Shown: positions 38,422-47,973, counted from the first letter of the stretch. The stretch: DNA of 48,105 nt from Oscillospiraceae bacterium (GCA_015063305.1 SVUJ01000014.1:1-48105); one strand, 5' to 3'. Numbers and translations are program-made. The notes: generated from the letters alone by a model not told the origin.

Positions 38422-40803
38422 TCACTTGAGCGTGACGATAGTAACTCCGCCATCTCCCTCGCCGTATTTGCCTATACGGAAGCTCGCAACGCGGCTGTCG
38501 TGCTTCAGATACGACCAAAGCGCGTTCTTCAGCGCCCCCGTACCCTTGCCGTGAATAAGGCGGACTGTGGAAAATCCGGAGAGCTGCGCCTCGTCGAAAT
38601 ATTTGTCAACGGCTCCCCACGCCTCATCTCCCGTCTTTCCACGCAGATCTATCTCATCTCTGAAATCTCGGCTGACCGTCATTCTGTAGGAATTCTTCTT
38701 GGTCTGCGCGGTGGTGGTCGTAGCCTCGTCGGGGATAAGCTCAAGGTCGGTTATCGAAACCTTAGTCTTTATTATTCCCGCCTGTACCTCGACCTTGTTC
38801 GCTCCCTCAGGAGCGTCAAGCACTACCGCCTTTCTGCCAAGCGACACGATAAGTACCTCGTCGCCGCGACGGAGCGCCCTCGGAAGCACGTATTTTTCAT
38901 CTCTCTTGCGCTCGGTGACGGGGTTATACTTACCCTCATTCGCTCGCAGATGCTCACGCAGCTCCTTGCGGGCGCGTTCAAGCTCTTCTCCGAGCTTTTC
39001 CGACTCCCTCTCGCGGCGGAGCTTGTCCATCTGCGCCATAATAAACTCGCTTGAAGCCTTCGCGCTCTCGACCATATTCTGCGAGCGGCTTCTCGCGTTT
39101 TCAAGCGTCTTTTCGGCAGAGGACAGCCTTTCGTTTATCTGTCTTTCAGCCTCGGCGCGAAAACTCTCGTATTCCTCGCGGCTCGCTCTCGCCCGCTCAA
39201 GCTCCCTCTCCATCTCGCTTCTCGCCGCCTCGAGCTCGCCTATCACGTTCTCAAAATGCTTGTTCTCCTCGCTCACGTACGAGCTTGCCCTCGATATTAT
39301 ATATTCGGGAAGCCCCAGCTTTTGCGATATCGCAAAGGCGTTCGACTTTCCGGGCGTTCCTATAAGAAGCTTGTAGGTGGGTCTGAGCGTCTCAACGTCA
39401 AACTCGCAGGAAGCGTTCTGCACTCCCTCGGTGTCGAGCGCGTAAGCTTTGAGCTCTGTATAGTGAGTGGTCGCCGCGCAGAGCGCGCCCGCCTCTCTCA
39501 TATTCTCTATCACCGCAACTGCAAGTGCCGCGCCCTCAACGGGGTCCGTTCCCGCGCCAAGCTCGTCAAATAGAACCAGCGAGCGCTCGTTTCTTTCCTT
39601 TACTATAGAAACTATATTCACCATATGTGACGAGAAGGTAGAGAGCGACTGCTCTATGCTCTGCTCATCACCAAGGTCAACGAGTACGCGCTCGAAAATA
39701 CAAAGGCGCGAGCCCTCGTCGGCAGGGATATGAAGCCCCGCCTGAGCCATAAGCGCGAAAAGTCCGAGCGTTTTGAGCGTGACCGTCTTACCGCCCGTAT
39801 TAGGGCCTGTGATTATAAGCGTATCGTATTCACCGCCGAGCGCCACGTTTATCGGCACAACGGAGTTCTTGTCTATAAGGGGGTGTCTTGCGCGGCGAAG
39901 AGAAATGACCCTCTCCTCGCATATCTCGGGCTCTCGCGCGTCCATCTTTCTGGAGAGCTCAGCCCTCGCAAAAATAAACGCAAGCTCGGTTATGTTGGCG
40001 TAATTGAGAAGCAATATCTCGGATATTCCGCTGATATCCGCCGAAAGCTCACCAAGCACCTTTTCTATCTCGTATGCTTCCTTTGCCTCAAGCATTCTCA
40101 GCTCGTTGTTCGCCTCGACCACCGCCATCGGCTCAACGAAAACGGTAGCGCCAGAGGACGAGGTGTCGTGTATAAGTCCCTTGACCTCGTTGCGGCACTC
40201 GGCGCGCACGGGAACAACGTAACGTCCGTTACGCATAGTGACTATATTTTCCTGAAGATACTTGGCGTTAGAGCCGCTGAGATACCCCTTGAGAGTTTCC
40301 TTTATCTTATTGTTAGCTCCCCTTATCTTTCGCCTGATGTCACCGAGCGCCGAGCTTGCCTCGTCGGCTATCATATCCTCGGATATTATCGAGCGGCTTA
40401 TCCTGTCCTCTATGTGCTTATTGGGCATAAGTCGCCCGAAAATCTCGTCAAGCACGGTGTCGAATGTTCTGTTTGAGCGGATATAATCGCAGAGTGAGCG
40501 TGAGGTGCGAAGCACCGCCGCCGCGTCGAGAAGCTCGCGGGGGGTAAGAGTTGCGCCCTTGCCCGCCCTGTCACAGATAGCGCTCATATCCTTGACCGAG
40601 CCGAAAGAGGGCATACCCTTGGCATCGGCAAGTCTGCGCGCGTCGGTGGTTCTCTTTTGTTCACGCAAAACGAGCTCGACCCTCTGATGCGGCTCAAGCG
40701 CGAGGGAAAGCTCCTTTGCTCCCTCGGTCGCCGCGACAGACGCGAGCATATTTTTTATTTTATCAAATTCGAGTGTTGTGAGTGTTTTTTGTGTTATGCT
40801 CAT
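38422..40803 (-). CDS. mutS2: Endonuclease MutS2
   Basis: A 793-residue MutS-family ATPase without mismatch-binding domain I, acting in recombination control and ribosome rescue. ATG 40803 fits the family start (SITQKTLTTLEFDKIKNML) and has AAAGGAA upstream. Walker A GPNTGGKTVTLKTLGL (about 330-345), Walker B LVLFDELGAGTDP (about 407-419), a long coiled coil (about 500-610), a KOW-like segment (RRGDEVLIVSLGRKAVVL), and the C-terminal Smr nuclease domain (IDLRGKTGDEAW...HGKGTGALK, about 715-793) are all present. It is a single gene between prs and the recO operon. Confidence 0.94.
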   Translation of the reverse strand: MSITQKTLTTLEFDKIKNMLASVAATEGAKELSLALEPHQRVELVLREQKRTTDARRLADAKGMPSFGSVKDMSAICDRAGKGATLTPRELLDAAAVLRTSRSLCDYIRSNRTFDTVLDEIFGRLMPNKHIEDRISRSIISEDMIADEASSALGDIRRKIRGANNKIKETLKGYLSGSNAKYLQENIVTMRNGRYVVPVRAECRNEVKGLIHDTSSSGATVFVEPMAVVEANNELRMLEAKEAYEIEKVLGELSADISGISEILLLNYANITELAFIFARAELSRKMDAREPEICEERVISLRRARHPLIDKNSVVPINVALGGEYDTLIITGPNTGGKTVTLKTLGLFALMAQAGLHIPADEGSRLCIFERVLVDLGDEQSIEQSLSTFSSHMVNIVSIVKERNERSLVLFDELGAGTDPVEGAALAVAVIENMREAGALCAATTHYTELKAYALDTEGVQNASCEFDVETLRPTYKLLIGTPGKSNAFAISQKLGLPEYIISRASSYVSEENKHFENVIGELEAARSEMERELERARASREEYESFRAEAERQINERLSSAEKTLENARSRSQNMVESAKASSEFIMAQMDKLRRERESEKLGEELERARKELREHLRANEGKYNPVTERKRDEKYVLPRALRRGDEVLIVSLGRKAVVLDAPEGANKVEVQAGIIKTKVSITDLELIPDEATTTTAQTKKNSYRMTVSRDFRDEIDLRGKTGDEAWGAVDKYFDEAQLSGFSTVRLIHGKGTGALKNALWSYLKHDSRVASFRIGKYGEGDGGVTIVTLK

Positions 40804-40839
40804 TGTTTGTATTCCTTTGGTAAGGTTTTCCTTGTTATA

Positions 40840-40885
40840 GCCTTCCTCCGGGAGGAAGGGGGACCACGGAGTGGTGGATGAGGAG
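40840..40885. repeat. Palindromic repeat, CCTTCTCC type (half copy)
   Basis: GCCTTCCTCCGGGAGGAAGG and GGACCACGGAGTGGTGGATG, as in 20751-20797. 40886-41050 holds more repeat words (GGGAGGAGCAAGCCACTCCC, GGGGCGACGTCTTCGACGCC) and no gene. Confidence 0.6.
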
Positions 40886-41050
40886 TAGGTTTTTCTCGGG
40901 AGGAGCAAGCCACTCCCCTACCATTTTGGTCACATCTGTTTTTCTATTTTATGTTATGCCTATTTGTTTATTATACGGGGCGACGTCTTCGACGCCCCGA
41001 GAAATAATCATTACAATTCAATCTCATCGCAACGGTGAGGTTTTATTATA

Positions 41051-41166
41051 GGCTCCCTTGTGTAAAGGGAGCTCCCGCAATAGCGGGTGAGGGATTGTTT
41101 TTGATTTGTTTTTTTACAATCCCTCCGTCACGCTTCGCGCGCCACCTCCCTTTACACAAGGGAGGC
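41051..41166. repeat. Palindromic interspersed repeat, GGCTCCCTTGTGTAAAGG type, copy 3
   Basis: 116 bp, with the same inverted ends as 24106-24227. The inner part reads CACGCTTCGCGCGCCACC instead of CACGGCGTTGCCGCGCCACC. Confidence 0.8.
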
Positions 41167-41213
41167 TTTTTTAATAATACGATCCGACGGGAATCCTCCG
41201 CGTCATACTTTGA

Positions 41214-42005
41214 TCACTTCACCTTTTTATAAAACTCCAATGTGTCGAACCCCCGCTCAAGATGGTTCTGCAAATATATCTCGCCAAGCCGCGAGAGGTC
41301 GGCGATATCCCGCTCCTCCTTAAGCTCAAAGGCAAGCATACGCGACGGCTGCGCCGTCATAATGTATCCGAGCGCCGCGACGAGCGCCTCGCTCATCGGG
41401 AAAAGGATATTCCTCGCCATATACGCGTCGGTCTCGGGCAGCTCGGTCTGTCCCTTGGCGCTCTCGCCAAGACACTTGGAACATATCACAGAGCCGTTCA
41501 TAACGTCAAGATACATAGTTTCCGCCCTTGTCGCTCCGCACTTCCCGCAAGAGGACAAGTCGGGGGTAAATCCCGACGAAAAGGCGGCGTACAGCTCGTA
41601 AGCTCCCTTTATCATATCATACGGCTTTATCTTGTTTTCTATCGCGTAAAGGGTGTTCATCGTCACACGCAAAAGCTCGTCTGCGTTTACTCCTTCTCCG
41701 CTTATCTCGGCGGCGATATCCACAACGTACGCCGCCAGCGCCAGCGCCTCAAGCTCTGTCCCCGCGGGACAAAATCTCCTATTCACCGAGCCGCCCGCAA
41801 GCCACCTCATACCGTTTTTTTCATAGCATTCAAAGTTTGCGTAGGTATAAAGACTGCACAGCGCGAGATTTTTGCTTTTCATGCTCCGCGCGCCCTTAGC
41901 ACTTATCAATATCCTTCCGTGCTCCGCCGTGAGGACGGTGAGGAGCTTATCGCTCTCTCCCGAAGCCGCCTCGCGCAGAACAAGACCGTCAACAGTTGTC
42001 CGCAC
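41214..42005 (-). CDS. recO: DNA repair protein RecO
   Basis: A 263-residue protein. The N-terminal OB fold (VDGLVLREAASGESDKLLTVLTAEHGRILISAKGARSMKSKN) binds single-stranded DNA. The helical C-terminal part contains a four-Cys zinc site (CGKCGATRAE, then VICSKCLG). It loads RecA with RecR in the RecF pathway. It is the last gene of the yqfC-yqfD-phoH-ybeY-era-recO operon and starts 29 bases after era. Confidence 0.92.
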   Translation of the reverse strand: MRTTVDGLVLREAASGESDKLLTVLTAEHGRILISAKGARSMKSKNLALCSLYTYANFECYEKNGMRWLAGGSVNRRFCPAGTELEALALAAYVVDIAAEISGEGVNADELLRVTMNTLYAIENKIKPYDMIKGAYELYAAFSSGFTPDLSSCGKCGATRAETMYLDVMNGSVICSKCLGESAKGQTELPETDAYMARNILFPMSEALVAALGYIMTAQPSRMLAFELKEERDIADLSRLGEIYLQNHLERGFDTLEFYKKVK

Positions 42006-42034
42006 CTCTAAAACCGAGCCCTATCAGTAAGGGC

Positions 42035-42922
42035 TCACTCCTTGTCAGAATATCCGAAATTGCTAACCATTCCAACGCTGTCGCGCCAATTTTCCTTTAC
42101 CTTTACCCAAAGATTGAGGTAGACCTTCGTGCCGAAGAGCTTTTCAAGGTCGGCTCTCGCGTAGCTTCCGATAAGCTTGAGCGACGCACCCTGCTTACCC
42201 ACGATTATTCCCTTGTGCGATGCCTTCTCGCAAAAGATCTCGGCGCGAATGCTGATAAGCTTTTTCTCGTCCTTGAATTCTTCAATCACCACCGCAGTTC
42301 CGTGCGGCACTTCTTTGTTGAGGGTTCTGAGTATCTTTTCTCTGATTATCTCAGCCGCAAGCTGTCTTTCGGGCTGGTCGGTCACCATATCCTCAGGGAA
42401 GAACCACTCGCTCTCGCCAAGGAACTTGTCGCACTCATCAAGCAGCTCAGAAACGTTCTTTCCGCTTCTTGCGCTTATCGGCACGAACGCCTGAAAACTG
42501 TGGCGCTCGGAGTACCTCGCGAGCGCGAGGGCGATATCCTCCTTGCGGTACATATCTATCTTGTTGAGGGCGAGTATCGCGGGTATTCCCGACTTTTTGA
42601 GATAAGCGATAACGTTCTCCTCGACCGCGGTTATCTCCTTGCCCGTGTCGACCACGAGTATGACTGCGTCCGCCTCCTGCATAGTGCTGTTTGCGGCACT
42701 CACCATATATTCTCCGAGCTGATTTTTAGGACTGTGCATACCGGGGGTGTCGAGAAATACGTACTGATTTTCTCCCTTTGTGTGTATTCCGATTATTCTG
42801 TTTCTCGTTGTCTGCGGCTTGTTTGAAACTATCGCCACCTTTTCTCCGAGTATAGAGTTCATAAGCGTGGATTTCCCCACGTTAGGTCTGCCGACGATAG
42901 CTATAAATCCTGTTTTTTTCAT
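42035..42922 (-). CDS. era: GTPase Era
   Basis: A 295-residue GTPase needed for 16S rRNA maturation and 30S assembly. G1 GRPNVGKST, G3 DTPGMH, G4 NKID (LALNKIDMY) and G5 PISARSGKN are present, followed by the KH RNA-binding domain (KGIIVGKQGASLKLIGSYA). The switch region TTRNRIIGI is also present. The length matches the family. It lies between ybeY and recO in the conserved order. Confidence 0.96.
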   Translation of the reverse strand: MKKTGFIAIVGRPNVGKSTLMNSILGEKVAIVSNKPQTTRNRIIGIHTKGENQYVFLDTPGMHSPKNQLGEYMVSAANSTMQEADAVILVVDTGKEITAVEENVIAYLKKSGIPAILALNKIDMYRKEDIALALARYSERHSFQAFVPISARSGKNVSELLDECDKFLGESEWFFPEDMVTDQPERQLAAEIIREKILRTLNKEVPHGTAVVIEEFKDEKKLISIRAEIFCEKASHKGIIVGKQGASLKLIGSYARADLEKLFGTKVYLNLWVKVKENWRDSVGMVSNFGYSDKE

Positions 42923-42953
42923 TTTTCTGCCTCTTTTATCTTAGTCTTTAGGG

Positions 42954-43439
42954 TCATTTAACGGCAAGACCGAGCATCTCCATGATGGCGGTCTGACGGC
43001 GGCGCATATCAAGCTCCTCGTCCTCGCTGTTCACGTGGTCGTAGCCGAGCAGGTGGAGCATAGAGTGTACGCAAAGGAATGCAACCTCTCGCTCAAAGCT
43101 GTGTCCGAACTCCTCCGCCTGCTGCTTTGCCCTCTCAAGCGAGATAACTATATCGCCAAGCATATTTTCAAGCTCGTCGACCGCGGGCTCTTCGCCCCCG
43201 TCAAAATCGAACAGCGGGAAGGACAGCACGTCGGTGGCGCTGTCTATCTTTCTGAAATTGCGGTTGAGCCTTCTTATACCCTCGTCGTCGGTAAAGCTGA
43301 CCGACACCTCACAGCTGTTGCGATACCCCTCGTAAGCCAGCGCCGCCTCGACCGAGAGCCTGACCAGACGCTTTATCTTATAGGTGACGGGAAGCTTGTC
43401 CTGTGAATTTTCAAAATATATCATTACTCTGTTTTTCAT
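42954..43439 (-). CDS. ybeY: Endoribonuclease YbeY
   Basis: A 161-residue zinc RNase for 16S rRNA 3'-end processing and ribosome quality control. The His triad HxxxHxxxxxH is seen as HSMLHLLGYDH, with the family block NRNFRKIDSATDVLSFPLFD before it. It starts 23 bases after phoH ends and precedes era. Confidence 0.95.
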   Translation of the reverse strand: MKNRVMIYFENSQDKLPVTYKIKRLVRLSVEAALAYEGYRNSCEVSVSFTDDEGIRRLNRNFRKIDSATDVLSFPLFDFDGGEEPAVDELENMLGDIVISLERAKQQAEEFGHSFEREVAFLCVHSMLHLLGYDHVNSEDEELDMRRRQTAIMEMLGLAVK

Positions 43440-43462
43440 AGTGTTCTCTCCTGTGGAAAAGT

Positions 43463-44491
43463 CTATTTTTGAGTTTTCGGAGATCTGTCGGCTCTATATG
43501 TCCGCGCCTCTCTTTGCTCTGCACGTTCCTTTTCGTATTTCTCGTAGGCGCGGATTATGCTTTGCACGAGCTTGTGTCTTACCACGTCGCGGTCGGTAAA
43601 GCTGTGTATCGCGATATCGTCCAGCCCCTCGAGTATTTTCACGGCAGACGCAAGTCCGCTCTTCTGCCCCGTGGGCAGGTCGGTCTGAGTAAGGTCACCC
43701 GTGATGACCGCCTTTGAGTTAAATCCAAGTCTTGTCAGAAACATCTTCATCTGCTCGGGCGTTGAGTTCTGAGCCTCATCAAGAATTATGAAGCTGTCGT
43801 CAAGCGTTCTTCCTCGCATATAGGCAAGGGGTGCGATCTCGATAGTGCCCTTTTCTATATGCCGCTGATAATTCTCCGCCCCCATCATCTCAAAGAGCGC
43901 GTCGTAAAGCGGACGAAGATAGGGGTCTATCTTGCTCTGAAGGTCGCCGGGCAAAAATCCCAGCTTCTCTCCCGCCTCGATAGCGGGACGGGTGAGGATT
44001 ATCCTGCTCACCTGCTTCTCGCGAAGCGCCTTGACCGCCATAGCAACCGCCAGAAAAGTCTTTCCTGTTCCCGCAGGGCCAACTCCGAAGACGATGGTGT
44101 TCTTCTTTATAGCGTCCACGTAATTCTTCTGCCCCACCGTCTTCGCCTTTATCGGCTTTCCCTTGGCGGTAATGCAGATGCAATCGTGCTCAAGACCCGA
44201 GAGCTCCTTCTCTCTGCCGTCCTTGAGCATATCTATAACGTATCCGACCTGCTGCTCGGAGAGCGTGTCGTGATAATTCGCCATATCCCCAAGATATTTT
44301 ACGGCATCCGCCGCCATCGCCACCGAAGCCGCGCTCTCGCCGCTTATCATAACGGCATCTCCGTCGGCATCCGAGCGATTGTATATCTGAACGCCGAAGG
44401 CGTTCTCTATCATTCGCACGTTCACATCGAAGCTTCCGAATATTCTCGCCGTGATCTCGGTATTTTCAATCGTTACAGTTTTCTGCTCCAT
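43463..44491 (-). CDS. PhoH-family ATPase (YbeZ-like)
   Basis: A 342-residue ATPase. ATG 44491 is chosen because GGAGGTG precedes it and the family homology starts there; the frame upstream is only open by chance. Walker A VGPAGTGKTFLA, DEAQNSTPEQMKM (Walker B), the ILTRPAIEAGEKLGFLPGDL block and an N-terminal KH-like region (about 10-80) are typical. It usually acts with YbeY in RNA metabolism, and here it is directly upstream of ybeY. The C-terminal tail is short and Lys/Arg-rich. Confidence 0.93.
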   Translation of the reverse strand: MEQKTVTIENTEITARIFGSFDVNVRMIENAFGVQIYNRSDADGDAVMISGESAASVAMAADAVKYLGDMANYHDTLSEQQVGYVIDMLKDGREKELSGLEHDCICITAKGKPIKAKTVGQKNYVDAIKKNTIVFGVGPAGTGKTFLAVAMAVKALREKQVSRIILTRPAIEAGEKLGFLPGDLQSKIDPYLRPLYDALFEMMGAENYQRHIEKGTIEIAPLAYMRGRTLDDSFIILDEAQNSTPEQMKMFLTRLGFNSKAVITGDLTQTDLPTGQKSGLASAVKILEGLDDIAIHSFTDRDVVRHKLVQSIIRAYEKYEKERAEQREARTYRADRSPKTQK

Positions 44492-44526
44492 TCGCACCTC
44501 CGTTATAGGGGGCAAAACGCCCCCGA

Positions 44527-45714
44527 CTATGGCATACCGTCTATCTGAATTTCTTTTATCCTTGCAATATCCTCGATAAGCCGAACGCGGCACTTTATCA
44601 CGTACGCCGTGTCGGTACTCTCGCAAAGAGTGCTTTTCCCAAGCAGCTCGGCGCTTTGCGAAAGCTCGGATAAAAGCCTTTCGAGCTTATACTCCGCAAG
44701 CTTTTCCGCGTCCTGTGCCGAGCGCTCGGCGCTCTCGTAGGTATATTCAAAGTGCTTTACCGTACGTATCCCCACGGGAAGCTCTCCCGCCGAGAGTATA
44801 TCGAGATATTCTACCGTATCTATTGTATCACAAGTGTCACATAAATTTCTACTGTTTCGGTAAATTTTTATCTCTTTTTCAAAAAAAACAAGGTATTTTT
44901 CGCAAAAAACTCTGCCCGTATAGACTTTTTTATCGTAAACAAGGGGTATTTCGACCTCAATATCCCGCTCGGTACGTGCCAGCACCCGTCCGCGCGCGGC
45001 GGTATAGCGCAGTCCCTCGTCCTCAGATCCATACACTCCGCTCACGATAAGGTCGCCCTCGCGCACCTCTGCGCCTATGTCAAGAAGGATATTGCCGCGC
45101 ACATTCTCAAAAAGCTCTATCTGCCCATCTCTTGCCGCGACTATATTCGAGGCGGCGTATTCCTCGCGCTCCTCCACCACCTCGCTCTCCCTTATTTCGA
45201 CCTGCGCCACCGTGCCGATAAGGTTCACAGATATCCAGGAGATGTCGTCGGAATAGACTATCACCCTGTTTTCGATAGAATCGGCGTCGATTTGGCTGAT
45301 AATATCCCCCACGTGCAGACCGCAAAGCGCGAGCTGCTCCCTCACCTCGCTCTCGCCGAGGCGCTTGTTGCCGTCGATCCTTATATCCCATACCACACGG
45401 CTTGATAAAAAGAGGATAAGCGCAAAAACAAGCACTCCAACCCCCACTCCGTACCTATGTCGGTAGCGAAACGCCACCGCAGGACCGCCCCTGTCCCCCA
45501 CCTCGCGGATATCGATACCCCGCTCAGCGCACCTTTTTCGCAATCTTCTCGCATCTCGCAGAGGAGAGGTGAAAATAAATTCCTCGCCCTCAAACCGCGC
45601 ATCTCTGTAAATATATCCGTATTGCATACAGATATTCATTATTTTTGCCGAATTCTCCCGTGTGCAGGAGAGTATCTTATAGCCGAACGCAGACCTCAGA
45701 GTTTTTTCTATCAT
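44527..45714 (-). CDS. yqfD: Sporulation protein YqfD
   Basis: A 395-residue mother-cell membrane protein of the SpoIVFA/YqfD family. The N-terminal part (about 1-90) is soluble. One transmembrane helix (VGVLVFALILFLSSRVVW, about 92-110) is followed by IRIDGNKRLGESEVREQLALCGLHVGD and a long extracytoplasmic domain with VRGNILLDIGAEVREGDLIVSGV. It overlaps yqfC by 4 bases (ATGA type), so translation is coupled. Its sporulation role is known for the family; the exact biochemistry is not. Confidence 0.9.
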   Translation of the reverse strand: MIEKTLRSAFGYKILSCTRENSAKIMNICMQYGYIYRDARFEGEEFIFTSPLRDARRLRKRCAERGIDIREVGDRGGPAVAFRYRHRYGVGVGVLVFALILFLSSRVVWDIRIDGNKRLGESEVREQLALCGLHVGDIISQIDADSIENRVIVYSDDISWISVNLIGTVAQVEIRESEVVEEREEYAASNIVAARDGQIELFENVRGNILLDIGAEVREGDLIVSGVYGSEDEGLRYTAARGRVLARTERDIEVEIPLVYDKKVYTGRVFCEKYLVFFEKEIKIYRNSRNLCDTCDTIDTVEYLDILSAGELPVGIRTVKHFEYTYESAERSAQDAEKLAEYKLERLLSELSQSAELLGKSTLCESTDTAYVIKCRVRLIEDIARIKEIQIDGMP

Positions 45715-46007
45715 TTCCCCACCTCGCCGAAATTTATAGCCTTTATTCGTCCTTCAATCCCCACTGCCCCCAAATAATATGAGGTACAAACCAGCTTTTC
45801 TCCCCACACCGTTATCTCGGATGCTCCCATTTCAAGCCGTATTTCGTCGGGTCTGTAGACAAGTATGCGCCCGCAGCCGCGCACCGTCATCGAGCTTCTG
45901 CCGCGTATCTCCACCATTCCCTCGTGTGGAAAGACGTCGGGCTCTATGTCAAGCCCTCGGCATATCCTCTCCCTGAGCGTTTCTCGGTTTTCATCTCTTT
46001 CTTTCAT
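45711..46007 (-). CDS. yqfC: Sporulation protein YqfC
   Basis: A 98-residue member of the YabP/YqfC family: VEIRGRSSMTVRGCGRILVYRPDEIRLEMGASEITVWGEKLVCTSY is the typical beta-rich core. ATG 46007 follows a GGGGGG ribosome-binding site; an ATG 39 bases upstream has none. It is the first gene of the operon leading through yqfD, phoH, ybeY and era to recO. The usual yqfF (pgpH), dgkA and cdd genes of this block are absent. Confidence 0.9.
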   Translation of the reverse strand: MKERDENRETLRERICRGLDIEPDVFPHEGMVEIRGRSSMTVRGCGRILVYRPDEIRLEMGASEITVWGEKLVCTSYYLGAVGIEGRIKAINFGEVGK

Positions 46008-46107
46008 ATTATCCCCCCAAAAAAGCCGCGCGCTCGGAATAATCAAACACGGGCGGAATAGATATTTATTAGTTCTATCAAATATTTATGTACCAAGGAG
46101 CGGACAA

Positions 46108-47292
46108 ATGACCAAAGAAGAAAACGTCGGAAGAAAAGCCACCAAACGCGCTCGGTCATTACCAAGCGCGGGACAGCTCATCTTCTCCTTTATGAGCCTG
46201 TTTTCTCTGGCGCTTATCATAAGAAACTCGGATATAGCGATAAAATACGCCGCCGAAGGCCTTTCTCTCTGTACAAAAAGCGTTATCCCCTCGCTCTTTC
46301 CCTTTATGGTGCTCTCGGATATAGTGGTAAGCTGTGGTGCGGTATCCTTTATCGCAAGACTATTACAAAAGCCGACACGCCTTTTGTTCGGAGTGAGCGG
46401 AGAGAGTGGTTGCTCGGTGATACTCGGTATGCTCTGCGGTTTTCCCACAGGAGCGCGTTCGGCGCTATCTGTCTACGACGCGCGTAGGATATCAAAGGCC
46501 GAGCTTGAGCGTCTGCTCTGCTTTTGCAACAGTCCAAGCTCGGCATTTTTGATAAGCGCGGTAGGAATATCGCTTTTCGGCTCTCGTAAATACGGCATCG
46601 CGCTATATCTCATCACTCTTCTCTCGGCGATCCTGACAGGAATCATTTTCAATCTAAAATCCCGCCTGTTTTCACACAAAAGCGACACTTTCTCCCCACT
46701 TGATAAGAATTGTGAGAATATTTCTTTTTCTTCCGTGGGAAAATTCACCACTTTAAACTTTACCGAGGCGGTATCCGCCTCGGCGTTCAGCCTTATAAAG
46801 ATATCTGCATTCGTGGTTTTCTTTACCGTATTTATAGGAACTCTATCTTCAGCACTAAGCAGCTTCGAGATGTCCCCCAACACAAATGCTCTTATATTCG
46901 GATTTTTTGAAATGACGAGCGGAGTGGCGAGATCCGCCGCCGTTTCCCCCACCGAGCAGGGCGCGATACTCGCCGCATTCTGCGCGGGTTGGTCGGGACT
47001 GTCGGTGCATTTTCAGATAATGAGCATTTGCTCGGGCAGAGATATCTCATTTAAATCATATTTCAAAGCAAAATTCCTTCAAGGCGTTTTGTGCGCGCTT
47101 CTGATGAAATCATATCTCGCGTTTTTTGCAAAGGATATGATCTTCAACGCCGAGCCGACCGCCATTTTCCTCACAAAAACCACATTTGACCGCCTTGATA
47201 TTCTTACCTTGATATGCTTCTCGATAGCTCTTTTTGTTGGCATTGCGAAATTCCGCAAAATTCGCAAAAATCGACACATTTCCCCCACTTAG
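46108..47292 (+). CDS. ylbJ: Sporulation integral membrane protein YlbJ
   Basis: A 394-residue polytopic membrane protein with about nine helices, of the YlbJ/nucleoside-recognition (Gate) type. Family marks are SVIPSLFPFMVLSDIVV, GMLCGFPTGARSALSVYD, LLCFCNSPSSAFLISAVG and AAFCAGWSGLSVHFQIMSI. ATG 46108 has AAGGAG upstream, and the frame before it (back to 45865) overlaps yqfC and is spurious. It is needed for spore cortex formation in Bacillus. It is divergent from yqfC with 100 bp between, so the two sporulation genes may share a control region. Confidence 0.9.
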   Translation: MTKEENVGRKATKRARSLPSAGQLIFSFMSLFSLALIIRNSDIAIKYAAEGLSLCTKSVIPSLFPFMVLSDIVVSCGAVSFIARLLQKPTRLLFGVSGESGCSVILGMLCGFPTGARSALSVYDARRISKAELERLLCFCNSPSSAFLISAVGISLFGSRKYGIALYLITLLSAILTGIIFNLKSRLFSHKSDTFSPLDKNCENISFSSVGKFTTLNFTEAVSASAFSLIKISAFVVFFTVFIGTLSSALSSFEMSPNTNALIFGFFEMTSGVARSAAVSPTEQGAILAAFCAGWSGLSVHFQIMSICSGRDISFKSYFKAKFLQGVLCALLMKSYLAFFAKDMIFNAEPTAIFLTKTTFDRLDILTLICFSIALFVGIAKFRKIRKNRHISPT

Positions 47293-47398
47293 GTATTATT
47301 TTATTGAAAATATTGTTATTTAAGTTGTTGTTTTTCCCCACCTTGGCGTTTTTTGTTTGTTCAATCTCACCGTGACAGTGAGGTTTTGTTTTGTTAGA

Positions 47399-47517
47399 GG
47401 CTCCCTTGTGTAAAGGGAGCTCCCGCGATAGCGGGTGAGGGATTGTCTTGTTTTAATGTTCTATTTACAATCCCTCCGTCACGGTAAGCCGCACCCCCCC
47501 CTTTACACAAGGGAGGC
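47399..47517. repeat. Palindromic interspersed repeat, GGCTCCCTTGTGTAAAGG type, copy 4
   Basis: 119 bp, same ends as the copies at 24106, 32686 and 41051. The right inner part is slightly eroded (CACGGTAAGCCGCACC). Confidence 0.8.
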
Positions 47518-47941
47518 TCTTTTAATAATACAATCTGTCTGTAATTTTATTCGTAGGGGCGATTCACGAATCGTCCGCGGACGTGCAATGCACGCCCCTA
47601 AATTCGGCGTGAGCAAGCCCCCACCCTACGATTTTAGGTGAAGTTTAGTTTTCTAATTTATGTTTTGCTTATCTGTTTATTTCTCGGGGCGTCGAGGACG
47701 TCGCCCCCTACAATTTTAAATATCTGTTGTGGTAAATCACACTGTAACAGATTGCACGTTAAATATTAGTTAACCTGTAGGGGTCGACGTAGCGAAGCGG
47801 CGTGAGCGCAATGAATGACACCACAGTGCGGTGTCAGAACGCGAGCGTGACCGAGTCGCAACGAGAGCCTCGGCGCCCCACACCATTTAGCAATACAAAC
47901 TGTCTGTAGTTAGAAATAGTGTGAAAGTTTTTGAAGGGGTC
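47518..47941. repeat. Repeat-filled intergenic region
   Basis: It contains GTAGGGGCGATTCACGAATC (the same word as in the left-hand array modules), GGACGTGCAATGCACGCCCC, CGGGGCGTCGAGGACGTCGC, and from 47789 the GTAGCGAAGCGGCGTGAGCG / GACACCACAGTGCGGTGTC element (compare 23961 and 27756). No gene seen. Confidence 0.6.
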
Positions 47942-47973
47942 AAGGGGGAACTTTTTTCAAAAAGTTCCCCCTT
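47942..47973. terminator. Hairpin terminator in the terminal intergenic region
   Basis: AAGGGGGAACTTTTT pairs with AAAAAGTTCCCCCTT. No gene ends nearby, so it probably serves a lost gene or is part of a spreading repeat. Confidence 0.7.

Noticed and set aside
45865-46107. Longer N-terminus for YlbJ
   Set aside because: It would overlap yqfC on the other strand. Family similarity and a ribosome-binding site place the start at 46108.
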